This document shows positions 8,812-18,384 of a stretch of 64,000 nt of DNA, one piece after another. Location: the NCBI GenBank assembly GCA_040388375.1, contig JAZKBU010000003.1, positions 496,001-560,000 on the forward strand. Direction: 5' to 3'. The notes under the pieces are model-generated. The model searched no databases and had not been told where the DNA came from. It worked only from the letters and a program-made list of their open reading frames with translations. This stretch comes from Bacteroidota bacterium. GTDB lineage: Bacteria > Bacteroidota > Bacteroidia > UKL13-3. A program made the position numbers and the translations under genes. Position 1 is the stretch's first letter. The number at the start of each line of letters is the position of its first letter.

Positions 8812-9510
8812 TTAGATTTTATTATCCTCAAAAAAGCAAGTATTAATGGTTTTAGCTATAAAGCTATAGCCCTGCTCAATCATATATTTATATACATCCT
8901 CTTGCATTACCTCCAATACATTTTTACTAAGGCATTCAGCCAAAACAATCTTAGGTCGGTATTTTGCCCAGTTGTTTGATTTTAAAATTTGTAAGTCAAT
9001 TCCTTCTACATCTACACTCATAAAATCAATTGCTTGTTGAGCAGGTAAATGTTTTTCAAATATTTCCTGTAGTGTAAGCGTTTTAATTTCTTTGGTAAAT
9101 AAAAGTTGTTCCCCGGCTTCTACTCTTTGTTTGCTTAAAACAGGGTCAAAGCCATTAATAGCAGGTTCAACAAATGCATAGTAAGTAAGTGTTTGCGATA
9201 TATCAGAAATAGCTACTTCTAAATTGGTATCACGTTTTCTGTATTTGTTAAACAAATCCATGCTGCCGGGCATAGCATCTATATTGATACCGCTCCAACC
9301 TTTTTTGTAAAAAAGATGGGTGTTGGAAAACCGGTGTGGGTGATGGGCTCCAATATCAATATAAAAGCCTTTTTTCTGGCTATGAAACTTTCTTTGCAAT
9401 ACCATATCTTCTCCTTCCTGAGCATAAGATTTTTGGGAGAATCCTATTAAGCTTTTTTTGAAGAGATAGATGCTTCTATGGAATTTTTCGGGTATAAATT
9501 TTTCTAGCAT
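8812..9510 (-). CDS. FkbM family methyltransferase
   Basis: A 232-residue SAM-dependent methyltransferase of the FkbM type. Motif I, FYIDIGAHHPHRFSNT, is at about residues 49-64, the acid after strand 2 is in INIDAMPG (about 76-82) and the motif FMSVDVEGID is at 163-172. Family members O-methylate sugars or other hydroxyls in glycans and secondary metabolites. The N-terminal 45 residues are basic and may contact membrane or glycan substrate. The gene is monocistronic with its own short leader. The substrate is unknown, but the nearby GT2 and GT9 genes make a surface polysaccharide plausible. Confidence 0.87.
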   Translation of the reverse strand: MLEKFIPEKFHRSIYLFKKSLIGFSQKSYAQEGEDMVLQRKFHSQKKGFYIDIGAHHPHRFSNTHLFYKKGWSGINIDAMPGSMDLFNKYRKRDTNLEVAISDISQTLTYYAFVEPAINGFDPVLSKQRVEAGEQLLFTKEIKTLTLQEIFEKHLPAQQAIDFMSVDVEGIDLQILKSNNWAKYRPKIVLAECLSKNVLEVMQEDVYKYMIEQGYSFIAKTINTCFFEDNKI

Positions 9511-9620
9511 AACAAATTATCGACTGCTTTATTCCAATAAATAAGCGCAGTTTTTATATTTTTTTTGAGTTTAAAATGGACTCCAATAATACTATTTGAA
9601 ACTGACTTGGGAAATTTTAA

Positions 9621-10619
9621 TTAAGCATCTACTTTAATAGACTGTTCCAGCTTATCAATTTTTTGATGGATTTTATTGAAAAACTGATTGCGTTGTTTTT
9701 CACTGATTCCACTTATTAATATTGATTTTTTCATTAAGTTTTTTAACCATTCTTCCGCTTCGTTTACAAACGAGACATTAGCTGTAATCATCATGTTAAA
9801 AGTATTGTAACTTACGTATGATAATTTTGTAGAGCCTATTTGTGCTACAATGCTGTTATTCCCAACCATTACTTCGCTGCAATACATGGTAAAGTTCTCT
9901 TTCCCATTTTCCAGCTTGCTACTCTTTTCGCACATTTTCTGCAGTAAGGTAATTTCATTTTTAATAGAGCTACAAACATCAAATGCATCCTTCTGTGTAT
10001 TGAAAAATCCACTGTCCCAAAAGTATTCTACCTGTTTAAGCGTAGAGTTAAAGGTGTCTTCGGTCCATATTTCAGTAGAGGTAGTTTGATTGTAGTAATG
10101 AGAAACCTCTTTGGCTATTGTTACTAATTCTTCAGGGATTAATTGCGTATCAAATTTTTTGTCAATAAAGTCTGCATCGCACAAAATAGTTTTTAACCAA
10201 TAAAACAGCTTAAACCTGATTAATAAATCATCGTTAAAATGGTGCCAGATAGGAACATCGTCTGCCGAGTAAATAATACTGTTTTCCGGCCGGGCACTAA
10301 TTTGTTTCAAGTTATCCAAAATGGCATTTAACCAGTTTTTAAATTTTGTTTTATCGCGTTCTAAATTATTAAAGTTAAAGTAGGCTTGGTTTGAATTGGC
10401 ATTGATGTTTGAATCAAAGTTTATTTTAAGCGTAGAACATAACAAGGCTACCTCATTTATATTAAACAATTTTTCACCTCTAATTCTTCTATAAGCACTA
10501 TCAACACTAATATTTAAAACATCGGCAATGCTTTGAACAAGGTTTTCATTTTGAGGAATGGCGGCTTTTATTTTTTCAATGAAAGAATTTTGAATGTTTT
10601 TTGTCTGTTCTGAGCTCAT
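9621..10619 (-). CDS. Putative HTH transcriptional regulator (BetR/XRE-like N-terminus)
   Basis: A 332-residue soluble protein. Residues about 24-75 (LVQSIADVLNISVDSAYRRI, then RGEKLFNINEVALLC) have the helix pattern of a lambda-repressor-like HTH: a helix, the turn NISVDSAYRRIRGE as recognition helix, then closing helices. The remaining 250 residues are helical with no enzymatic motif and no membrane helix. Such regulators are common but little characterised in Bacteroidota, and the ligand or target is unknown. The 220-base region upstream, shared with a divergent envelope gene, holds three TGCAAA repeats that could be its operator. Confidence 0.65.
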   Translation of the reverse strand: MSSEQTKNIQNSFIEKIKAAIPQNENLVQSIADVLNISVDSAYRRIRGEKLFNINEVALLCSTLKINFDSNINANSNQAYFNFNNLERDKTKFKNWLNAILDNLKQISARPENSIIYSADDVPIWHHFNDDLLIRFKLFYWLKTILCDADFIDKKFDTQLIPEELVTIAKEVSHYYNQTTSTEIWTEDTFNSTLKQVEYFWDSGFFNTQKDAFDVCSSIKNEITLLQKMCEKSSKLENGKENFTMYCSEVMVGNNSIVAQIGSTKLSYVSYNTFNMMITANVSFVNEAEEWLKNLMKKSILISGISEKQRNQFFNKIHQKIDKLEQSIKVDA

Positions 10620-10654
10620 TATTTAATTACTTAGCAATATTTCAAAATGGTATT

Positions 10655-10694
10655 TTTTGCAAAATATGCAAATTATAGAAAATTCATTTGCAAA
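10655..10694. promoter_or_regulatory. Cluster of TGCAAA repeats, possible operator of the HTH gene
   Basis: The palindrome TTTTGCAAAA (10655-10664), the direct copy ATGCAAAT (10666-10673) and the palindrome TTTGCAAA (10687-10694) lie 36-75 bases before the HTH start. The spacing places them over its probable promoter, but no experiment or second copy supports function. Confidence 0.35.
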
Positions 10695-10840
10695 AAGCGT
10701 AAAACCAGTGTTACCGATAGTATTGTAAAGAACTATTCAAAGAAAAAACACTTCAATTGTTATAAAAGACGCTTGTTTTCAATTTTAACAGGCTATGAAT
10801 AAGTGGTTTGTTTGTACCATAAATTTTAAACACAAACATT

Positions 10841-11950
10841 ATGAAAACTATTTCACACACTATTAAAATGGCCTTTGTTGGAGCCTTCGTTTTTGCCATA
10901 ACAAGTTTAACAGCGCAAATAACCAAACCAACAGTTACTATATTAAACGTTGATAGCAAAGGACTGACTCTGGATGCACAACAATTAGGTAATGTTTTAA
11001 GAACAGAGGTAGAAAAGCTGGACACTTTTGATGTAACGGACAGGTATGATGTAAGCTATTTAATAGAAAAGAATAATTTAAACATTGGTAATTGTTATGG
11101 TAAAATGTGTTTGCTGGAAGTAGCTAAAGTAATTCAAACAGAATACATGATAACGGGAAGCGTTGAATTAATAAGCCAAAATATAGTAGTTACTTTACGA
11201 TTGATTAATGTAAAGAAACAGGTTATAGAAAAAACTACGATTGAAGAGTTTAACAATTTACCCAATGAAGTACAGTCAATGATTAAAATTACCGTACGAA
11301 AAATGTTTAATTTAGGCAATAACGAAGATTTGTTGGTGAAACTAACCAAGCGTTTTGATTATGACAACAGCATCAACAACCCCAATAAGAATAGAATAAA
11401 TTTAGAAGGCCCCCGTTTTGGTTATACCTATTTATTTGGTAAAGAAAATGACATTATAAAAAAGAGTGAGAAAGATGGAGGTTACAATGCTGCTCCGGCT
11501 ATGTTTCAGTTTGGTTACCAATTTGAAAAACAATATTTGAATGAAGGAAATTACCAGGCATTGTTTGAGTTTTTACCCATGATTACAGGTTTGGACCAAC
11601 AATTGCTTATTCCTAGTTTAACGTTTTTAAATGGTTTTAGAAATAACAAAAATGGTTGGGAAATAGCTTTTGGACCTACTGTTAGTATTGTGCAAAGAAT
11701 GGAGGGAGCTGATTATAACGGAAAGTTTTACAGTAAAAAGGACTTAGATATAATGGGTGCAAAAGGTTATAGTTTGGAGAAAAGAATAGACAGCCGTGGT
11801 GATGTAGAATTAACTGGAGCAATTGTGGTGGCTTGTGGTAAAACAATAAAAAGCGGACGATTGAATATACCTATCAATGTGTGGAGTACAATACCCAATA
11901 ATGATGGTTTCAGGATAGGTATATCGTTTGGGTATAATTCAAAACTTTAG
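10841..11950 (+). CDS. Exported CsgG/TolB-N-like protein of unknown function
   Basis: A 369-residue protein with a signal peptide cleaved after SLTAQ (about residue 26). Residues about 30-140 resemble the nucleotide-binding-like fold of CsgG and TolB N-terminal domains: a strand with the pattern PTVTILNVD, helix LGNVLRTEVEKL, then VTDRYDVSYLIEK, and the turn NCYGKMCLLEVAKVIQTEYMITGSV with a Cys pair (near 88 and 92). The C-terminal 170 residues are beta-rich with a FGYTYLFG segment and end in FGYNSKL, like an outer-membrane barrel. It probably sits in the periplasm or outer membrane. It is followed after 71 bases by another envelope gene on the same strand. Confidence 0.68.
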   Translation: MKTISHTIKMAFVGAFVFAITSLTAQITKPTVTILNVDSKGLTLDAQQLGNVLRTEVEKLDTFDVTDRYDVSYLIEKNNLNIGNCYGKMCLLEVAKVIQTEYMITGSVELISQNIVVTLRLINVKKQVIEKTTIEEFNNLPNEVQSMIKITVRKMFNLGNNEDLLVKLTKRFDYDNSINNPNKNRINLEGPRFGYTYLFGKENDIIKKSEKDGGYNAAPAMFQFGYQFEKQYLNEGNYQALFEFLPMITGLDQQLLIPSLTFLNGFRNNKNGWEIAFGPTVSIVQRMEGADYNGKFYSKKDLDIMGAKGYSLEKRIDSRGDVELTGAIVVACGKTIKSGRLNIPINVWSTIPNNDGFRIGISFGYNSKL

Positions 11951-12021
11951 TTAGATTTGATAGGAAAATTTATAACAGAGCAAAGTTTAACGAAACATTT
12001 TATAGCATATAGAACAAAATT

Positions 12022-13056
12022 ATGAAAGAAAGAATAAGAATTTTAATAGCAATAAGTTTTTTACTGATTGGCTTTACACGGGTAAAAGCGCAGCAGCAAG
12101 ACACAACAATAAATTCAGAAAAAAGAAAAGATAGTTTACAGGAAGTAAACGTAACTTTAAAAGATGGAACAGTGTTAAAAGGAAGTATCATAGCTATCAG
12201 TTTGCAAGAGTTAACGCTTAGAACCACGTTTGCCGGAACCGTAGTTTTAAAACAAGAAGATATAGCGAGTATAGTAAATGTTAAAAATAGTGGGGTAAGT
12301 CAGCCAGTAACAACTAACCCCAATGCCGTAAACGATAAAAACCCTAATAATCTGCCTATCGTTTCATTTGGTGGATCAAAGTCAAATGGTAATTATGTTC
12401 CTTATTTAGCCCAGCATAAATATTTAGTCAGCAATAATTATATGGGCTTAAAAAAGAAAGAATTTATTTACCAAAACATTTGGGTATTATATAATGGCGT
12501 AGATTATGGCCTTAGCGATAATTTTTCTATTGGAGGAGGAGGTTTCTTTTTGGGTGTGATTGTTTTTACCAATATACATTTAAGAACACAGTTTCAAATT
12601 TCAGAAATGGTAAAAATAGGAGCAGCTTATAATGTTTTTTTTACACCTAATAATGGGTTTAATACAAACAGGAGTTCATCAACAGGTGTTTTAAGTGGAG
12701 GTATTACTATTGGAACTAAAGATTTAAACATAACAACCAGCATAGGACAGGCCAAGAGACTGGGTGGTTCCAGTGCGGATCCGATTAACGGCTTTTCAGT
12801 AAGCGGTTATGTAAAGGTAGGTAATACACTTGCCTTAATAACTGATAATTTATTTATTAATAACAGTGATCATAATAATTTTTTGAGTGTAGCATTTAGA
12901 TTGTCGGGCAGAAATACAGTATTTGATTTTGGTTTAATGGGGAACACATACCAGCAAACCGTGTATGAGTATTATGGAAGCCCAACACCTAATGAAAGAA
13001 CACAAGAAGAATTTGTAGCTTATCCTTATTTATCATTAACCTATAAAATAAAGTAA
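12022..13056 (+). CDS. Predicted outer-membrane beta-barrel protein with small N-terminal barrel domain
   Basis: This 344-residue protein has a signal peptide ending in VKAQ (about residue 24). A short domain at about 40-90 has strands VNVTLKDGTVLKG, GSIIAISLQELTLRT and TVVLKQEDIASIV, the pattern of a small Sm/SH3-like barrel. A linker rich in Asn and Pro follows, then about 220 residues of alternating amphipathic strands (SDNFSIGGGGFFLGV, LRTQFQISEMVKIGAAYNVFF and similar) ending YLSLTYKIK, like an outer-membrane barrel. No specific function is recognised. It may be co-transcribed with the preceding exported protein gene. Confidence 0.65.
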   Translation: MKERIRILIAISFLLIGFTRVKAQQQDTTINSEKRKDSLQEVNVTLKDGTVLKGSIIAISLQELTLRTTFAGTVVLKQEDIASIVNVKNSGVSQPVTTNPNAVNDKNPNNLPIVSFGGSKSNGNYVPYLAQHKYLVSNNYMGLKKKEFIYQNIWVLYNGVDYGLSDNFSIGGGGFFLGVIVFTNIHLRTQFQISEMVKIGAAYNVFFTPNNGFNTNRSSSTGVLSGGITIGTKDLNITTSIGQAKRLGGSSADPINGFSVSGYVKVGNTLALITDNLFINNSDHNNFLSVAFRLSGRNTVFDFGLMGNTYQQTVYEYYGSPTPNERTQEEFVAYPYLSLTYKIK

Positions 13057-13267
13057 TATGTAATTAGCTAAATGAAGTATGTATTGAAAAGACTTTTTGA
13101 CTGTTTTTAAATGTTATTTCTTTGCATTTAATTCATACTTAAGTCAACTATTCTTATTTGCTTCATTCCGGCATGTCAATAGTACAGATAATTGCTAGTG
13201 GAGCAGATATTGACGATTTGAGAAAGATTCTAATTACGATATTTCTTATTTAGAATTTATAATTATT

Positions 13268-15871
13268 ATGAACTTAAATAATTTTACAATTAAATCGCAA
13301 GATGCCGTACAGGAAGCAGTTCAGATTGCTTTACAAAATGGCCAACAAGCTATTGAACCAGCACATTTATTAAAGGCGTTGATTCAAACAGATGAAAATG
13401 TTATTTCCTATTTACTAAAAAAATTAAATGCTAATCAAAATCGTATAGAATCAACACTAGATGCGATGATAAAAGGCTTTCCCAAAGTGGAAGGACAAAA
13501 TCAATACCTTTCGAACGATGCCAACCAAACATTAATGAAGGCACAATCATACCTGAAAGAGTTTGGCGATGAGTTTGTATCAGTAGAACATTTGTTTTTA
13601 GCCATGTTAGATGGTAAAAATGCAGTGGCTACCTTGTTAAAAGATGCAGGTATAAATGAAAGAGATTTAAAGGCAGCTATTAACGAATTAAGAGGTGGGC
13701 AAAAAGTAACATCGCAAACAGCCGAAAACCAATACAATGCTCTAAATAAGTATGCTAAAAATTTAAATGAATTAGCACAAAAAGGAAAACTCGATCCGGT
13801 AATTGGCCGCGATGAGGAAATACGCAGGGTATTACAAATACTAAGTAGAAGAACAAAAAATAATCCCGTATTAATTGGAGAGCCGGGTGTTGGTAAAACA
13901 GCTATTGCCGAAGGTTTAGCACATAGAATTGTAAATGGTGATGTGCCTGAAAACTTAAAAACAAAAAAAATATTTTCTTTAGACATGGGCTCTTTAATTG
14001 CTGGTGCAAAATTTAAAGGAGAGTTTGAAGAACGATTAAAATCAGTAGTGAAAGAAGTAATAGGTGCCGATGGCGAGATTATTTTATTTATTGATGAAAT
14101 ACATACATTAGTAGGAGCAGGCGGAGGTGGTGAAGGAGCAATGGATGCCGCCAATATTTTAAAACCGGCTTTAGCGCGTGGAGAGTTACGCAGTATTGGT
14201 GCTACTACTTTAGCAGAGTACCAGCGTTATATTGAAAAAGACAAAGCTTTAGAAAGACGTTTTCAAAAAGTATATGTAGAAGAACCGGATACAGAAGATG
14301 CAATTTCTATTTTACGTGGCTTAAAAGAACGTTACGAAGTGCATCACAAAGTACGTATAAAAGACGATGCAATTATTGCAGCGGTAGAACTTTCGCAACG
14401 TTATATTTCAGACAGGTTTTTACCTGATAAGGCTATTGATTTAATGGATGAAGCTGCATCGAAATTACGTTTAGAAATTGATTCAGTTCCTGAAGAGTTA
14501 GATCAATTGGACAGACGCATTATGCAGTTGGAAATAGAACGAGAAGCTATAAAGCGTGAGGGTGATGATGATAAAGTGAAAAATTTAGGGGAAGAGATTG
14601 CCAATTTGCAAGCCGATAGAAATGATTTAAAAGCCAAATGGCAAAGTGAAAAAGTAGTAGTAGAAGGAATACAAGCTACTAAAAAAGAAATTGAAAACTT
14701 ACGATACGAAGCAGAGCAAGCGGAACGCAATGGCGATTTTGCAAGAGTGGCCGAAATACGTTACGGTAAAATAAAAGAAGCCGAAAAACAATTAGATGAG
14801 TTTAAAGCCAAGCTGGATGAAGCACAAAACCATTCACCAATGGTTAAAGAAGAAGTTACTGCTGATGATATAGCCGATGTAGTAGCACGCTGGACGGGAA
14901 TACCTGTAACTAGAATGCTGCAAAGCGAACGCGAAAAATTACTGAACCTAGAAGAAGAATTACACAAACGTGTAGTTGGACAAGAAGAAGCCATTGCTGC
15001 CATAAGCGATTCCATCAGGAGAAGCAGAGCAGGTTTAAGCGACCCTAAAAAACCAATTGGCTCATTTATATTTTTAGGCACTACGGGTGTTGGGAAAACA
15101 GAATTAGCCAAGGCTTTAGCAGAGTTTTTGTTTAACCAGGAAAGTGCTTTGGTGCGTATTGATATGAGTGAGTATCAGGAAAAGCATACCGTGAGTCGTT
15201 TAATTGGTGCCCCTCCGGGATACGTTGGATATGAAGAAGGCGGACAGTTAACAGAAGCTATTCGTAGAAGGCCTTATTCGGTTGTATTGCTTGATGAAAT
15301 TGAAAAAGCACATCCGGATGTATTTAATATTTTATTGCAAGTATTGGACGATGGCCGGTTAACTGATAACAAGGGTAGAATGGCCAATTTTAAAAATACC
15401 ATTGTTATTATGACCTCGAATATTGGTTCGCATATTATACAGGAAAGCTTTGAACAAATGGACGAAGTGGATGCTGATATAGAATCAATAACAGCTAAAG
15501 CTAAAAACAATGTAATGGAGTTATTGCGTAGACAAATTAAGCCTGAGTTTTTAAACAGAATTGATGATATTATAATGTTTACTCCGCTTAACCGTGAGCA
15601 TGTAAAAGAAATAGTAGCACTACAATTTGAAGGCTTAAAAGCAAATTTATTGCATCAGCAAATAGAATTGAATATTACTGACGAAGCACTGGATTGGTTA
15701 GCGCAATTGGGTTACGACCCACAGTATGGGGCAAGACCACTAAAACGGGTAATGCAACGTAGAATATTGAATGAGCTCTCTAAAGAAATACTGGCAGGAA
15801 AAATCAAAAAAGATTCCAGTATAATGATCAGTTTAGACAGCAGCCAACAGTTTGTATTCGATAACAAATAA
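13268..15871 (+). CDS. clpB: ATP-dependent disaggregase ClpB
   Basis: A full-length 867-residue ClpB. It has the N-terminal Clp repeat domain (1-145), first AAA+ domain with Walker A GEPGVGKT (204-211) and Walker B LFIDEIHTL (about 275), a long middle coiled coil (about 400-525) that distinguishes ClpB from ClpA/ClpC, second AAA+ with Walker A GTTGVGKT (about 606-613), and a C-terminal domain ending in the small-domain motif YGARPLKRVMQR. There is no ClpP-binding loop motif that I can see. It works with DnaK to rescue aggregated proteins in the cytosol. It is a single gene with its own terminator. No CIRCE-like repeat was seen upstream. Confidence 0.97.
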   Translation: MNLNNFTIKSQDAVQEAVQIALQNGQQAIEPAHLLKALIQTDENVISYLLKKLNANQNRIESTLDAMIKGFPKVEGQNQYLSNDANQTLMKAQSYLKEFGDEFVSVEHLFLAMLDGKNAVATLLKDAGINERDLKAAINELRGGQKVTSQTAENQYNALNKYAKNLNELAQKGKLDPVIGRDEEIRRVLQILSRRTKNNPVLIGEPGVGKTAIAEGLAHRIVNGDVPENLKTKKIFSLDMGSLIAGAKFKGEFEERLKSVVKEVIGADGEIILFIDEIHTLVGAGGGGEGAMDAANILKPALARGELRSIGATTLAEYQRYIEKDKALERRFQKVYVEEPDTEDAISILRGLKERYEVHHKVRIKDDAIIAAVELSQRYISDRFLPDKAIDLMDEAASKLRLEIDSVPEELDQLDRRIMQLEIEREAIKREGDDDKVKNLGEEIANLQADRNDLKAKWQSEKVVVEGIQATKKEIENLRYEAEQAERNGDFARVAEIRYGKIKEAEKQLDEFKAKLDEAQNHSPMVKEEVTADDIADVVARWTGIPVTRMLQSEREKLLNLEEELHKRVVGQEEAIAAISDSIRRSRAGLSDPKKPIGSFIFLGTTGVGKTELAKALAEFLFNQESALVRIDMSEYQEKHTVSRLIGAPPGYVGYEEGGQLTEAIRRRPYSVVLLDEIEKAHPDVFNILLQVLDDGRLTDNKGRMANFKNTIVIMTSNIGSHIIQESFEQMDEVDADIESITAKAKNNVMELLRRQIKPEFLNRIDDIIMFTPLNREHVKEIVALQFEGLKANLLHQQIELNITDEALDWLAQLGYDPQYGARPLKRVMQRRILNELSKEILAGKIKKDSSIMISLDSSQQFVFDNK

Positions 15872-15874
15872 TAT

Positions 15875-15905
15875 AAAAAAGGAACACAGTAAGTGTTCCT
15901 TTTTT
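15875..15905 (+). terminator. clpB terminator
   Basis: The stem AAAAAAGGAACAC pairs with GTGTTCCTTTTTT around a short loop, starting 4 bases after the clpB stop and ending in a T run. Confidence 0.87.
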
Positions 15906-16291
15906 ATTTCGTACACTTCCTTCGATAGTATTTTTCTCCTCTTTTCTAACCATCTTTTAAAGCCTGTACCATAAGTTTTTATTTCTTGGGTTATGAATGA
16001 AACTAAATTCATTTACACACGCACCTAAAAATTTTATAAACAGCTTAAAAGTGAAGTGTAAATTTTTTTCATAATTAATATCGGGTTAAGTACTCAAACA
16101 TATAGAATAGTTTTTTGCTTAATAGCGAAGCAGTTAGATGGGGTGTTTTTGTGGCGAAAAAGAACATGGATTCCTGTTTTGGGAATCTTTTCAGTTATAA
16201 GGAAAAAATAATTGACTGATAACCATATATTTGGTTTGGTGGCATGCTTTGTGTTTTTATATTTGTAACTAAAACAGACAAACACCCGAAA
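15906..16291. other. 386-base intergenic region upstream of the LruC gene
   Basis: No supported gene is present. Short open frames exist on both strands but show no family features. The only recognisable element is the promoter-like sequence at 16235-16265. The remainder is AT-rich with no repeat, hairpin or tRNA-like fold that I could see. Confidence 0.5.
16235..16265 (+). promoter_or_regulatory. Bacteroidota-type promoter of the LruC lipoprotein gene
   Basis: TTTG (-33 box, 16235-16238) and TATATTTG (-7 box, TAnnTTTG, 16258-16265) are separated by 19 bases, which is the spacing described for the Bacteroidota primary sigma factor. The predicted leader to the ATG at 16292 is about 20 bases. 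Confidence 0.7.
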
Positions 16292-18307
16292 ATGAAAAAA
16301 TTAATTATCCCTGTATTACTAGCAGTATCTATATTAAGTTCTTGTACTAAAGATGTATCAAGTGCTAAAGAAAATGGAACTACTGTAAACCCAAATCCAA
16401 CTACTATGGATGAAATGGTTGTTCCTCCCGGATTTGCTTATAAAACAACTAGTAATACTAATTTTCAAATTACTTTATTATCAAATAACGACCAAGGTTT
16501 AGGTGGAGTTAGAATTGATATAATGGATGATAGTCCTGCTAATGGTGGAAAAATTTTAGCAACGGGAATAACCAATGCTGCAGGTTCTTTAAATATGGAT
16601 TATACTATTCCAACCGCTTTAAAAGAAGTAGTCATTAATACCGATTACGTTGGTGTAGTAAATGATGTAATAGTTCCGGTAAGCCAAAATGGTACTGTTC
16701 AACTTACCTTAGGTGGTAAACACCCACAAACGGTTAGAACTGTAATTGAAAAATATTCACTAAAAAGTACAAAAGCTTTAGGTAAATCTTTTAGTCGTTT
16801 ATCTTATAAATTAGGAACTTTTTCTACAGGAACAAACAGTGGAGTACCCACTTATTTATTACAACCACGCGATGTTGTTACCAGCCAGTTTTTAGCTGAC
16901 GTAAATGCTACTTTACCTGAACAAAGACCAGTTCCAACTTATAACCCACAATATTTAAATACTTCGTTAGAAAGAAATTTAGTATTAACAGCACAGTGTG
17001 ATGTTTGGATTACTTTTGTACACGAAGGAGCAGGTTACAAAAACTCTTTATTTTACTTTACTTATAACAAAAACAACAAGCCAACAAGTGCCAACCAAAT
17101 TGATTCTTTAATTGCTATTATGCCTAATACTTCATACAGTGGAAGTGGAGGAGGTATGACTACCGGTGATAAAGTATATATAGGTCGTTTTGGTGCAGAT
17201 ACTGCTATCGGATTTGCAATTGCTCAAGATGCTTGGAATGGTACCACTGTAGCTTCTAGCCATACTTTCTTTTATACACTTCGCGATTTAAATCCTGAAA
17301 CAAGTGCAAGCAATAGAGAACACGTTGCTATGCTTTACGATAATCCTACACAACGTTTTTTAATTGGTTTTGAAGATATAAACCGTGAACAAGGTAGTGA
17401 TCAGGATTTTAACGATTGTATCGTTTACGCTACTGCAAATCCGGTAACCGCAGTTGATCAAACAAATATTATACATACTACACCTGCAGCAGGAACTGAT
17501 ACCGATGGCGATGGTGTATTAAACCCTTACGATGAATACCCAACAGACCCTGCAAGAGCTTACAATGTTTATTATCCAAGTGCTACCACTTTTGCCAGTG
17601 TTGCTTTTGAAGACTTATGGCCAAGTAAAGGTGATTACGATATGAACGATGTAGTTGTAAACTACCAATACAAAGGTATTTTAAATGCCAGCAATAAAAT
17701 GGTTGATATGTCAGCTAAATATAAATTAAGAGCAGCCGGTGGAATTTTCAAAAATGCATTCTCCGTTGAGTTGCCTGTAAACAGAACGGATGTATCAACT
17801 ATAACCGGTGGATTAGGATTGGAAGCAGCAGCTACCAAAGCTATTTTAAGAGTATTTGCAAGTTCAATTGCTATTATTCCTAACTACAATACAGTAAAAG
17901 GACAAACAGCACAGGTAACAGATACAATATCGGTAGCAATGAGTTTTACAACACCACAAAGCTTTAGTTTAAGTTCGTTTAATCCGTTTATCTATGTGGA
18001 TGAAATAGGTAAAGGACGTGGACATGAAGTACATTTACCGGACTACAAGCCTACTGAATTAGCTAATACAGCTATATTTGGAACAAGTGCTGATAATTCA
18101 AGTGTATTGAATAACACTTATTATAAAACTAAAAACAATTTGCCTTTTGCAATCAATATTCCTGAAAGCTTTGATTACCCAGCAGAAAGAGAAGCTATTA
18201 TTTTAGCTCATTTAAAATTTGCAACATGGGCACAATCAGGAGGAGTTCAATTCCAGGATTGGTATAAAAACACTTCAGGTTACCGTAACAGCGCTAAAAT
18301 TTACTAG
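16292..18307 (+). CDS. LruC domain-containing lipoprotein
   Basis: A 671-residue secreted lipoprotein. The signal peptide has a lipobox (VSILSSC, Cys about 18). A carboxypeptidase-regulatory-like beta domain follows (about 35-130). A DUF4114-like segment carries FEDINREQGSDQDFNDCIVY (about 360-380), then an acidic Ca-binding-like loop DTDGDGVLNPYDEYP (about 403-417) as in thrombospondin type 3 repeats. The LruC C-terminal domain (DUF4842) begins near the motif DLWPSKGDYDMNDVVVNY (about 440-457). Such proteins sit on the Bacteroidota cell surface, and their role is not established. An upstream in-frame ATG at 16244 is rejected because it precedes the promoter's -7 box and would bury the signal peptide. 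Confidence 0.85.
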   Translation: MKKLIIPVLLAVSILSSCTKDVSSAKENGTTVNPNPTTMDEMVVPPGFAYKTTSNTNFQITLLSNNDQGLGGVRIDIMDDSPANGGKILATGITNAAGSLNMDYTIPTALKEVVINTDYVGVVNDVIVPVSQNGTVQLTLGGKHPQTVRTVIEKYSLKSTKALGKSFSRLSYKLGTFSTGTNSGVPTYLLQPRDVVTSQFLADVNATLPEQRPVPTYNPQYLNTSLERNLVLTAQCDVWITFVHEGAGYKNSLFYFTYNKNNKPTSANQIDSLIAIMPNTSYSGSGGGMTTGDKVYIGRFGADTAIGFAIAQDAWNGTTVASSHTFFYTLRDLNPETSASNREHVAMLYDNPTQRFLIGFEDINREQGSDQDFNDCIVYATANPVTAVDQTNIIHTTPAAGTDTDGDGVLNPYDEYPTDPARAYNVYYPSATTFASVAFEDLWPSKGDYDMNDVVVNYQYKGILNASNKMVDMSAKYKLRAAGGIFKNAFSVELPVNRTDVSTITGGLGLEAAATKAILRVFASSIAIIPNYNTVKGQTAQVTDTISVAMSFTTPQSFSLSSFNPFIYVDEIGKGRGHEVHLPDYKPTELANTAIFGTSADNSSVLNNTYYKTKNNLPFAINIPESFDYPAEREAIILAHLKFATWAQSGGVQFQDWYKNTSGYRNSAKIY

Positions 18308-18330
18308 TAGTAATATCTTTAATAAATAAT

Positions 18331-18366
18331 AAAAGCCATTCAATCTTTAGGTTGAATGGCTTTTTA
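18331..18366. terminator. Bidirectional terminator between LruC and hemoglobin genes
   Basis: The 13-base stem AAAAGCCATTCAA pairs with TTGAATGGCTTTT with A and T runs on its two sides. It lies 23 bases past the LruC stop and 19 bases from the stop of the convergent gene. Confidence 0.85.
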
Positions 18367-18384
18367 ATTGCATATAACTATTAC

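Noticed and set aside
13057-13267. A possible heat-shock (CIRCE-like) operator before clpB.
   Set aside because: No TTAGCACTC-N9-GAGTGCTAA-like repeat or other clear inverted repeat was seen in the 211 bases.
13501-14154. A 217-codon open frame on the minus strand inside clpB.
   Set aside because: It is a shadow of the clpB codon pattern. The product is Ser/Pro-rich with no family features, and the sense gene is complete and conserved.
16244-16291. An ATG 48 bases upstream of the LruC start.
   Set aside because: It precedes the -7 box of the predicted promoter and would place 16 residues in front of a clean lipoprotein signal peptide.
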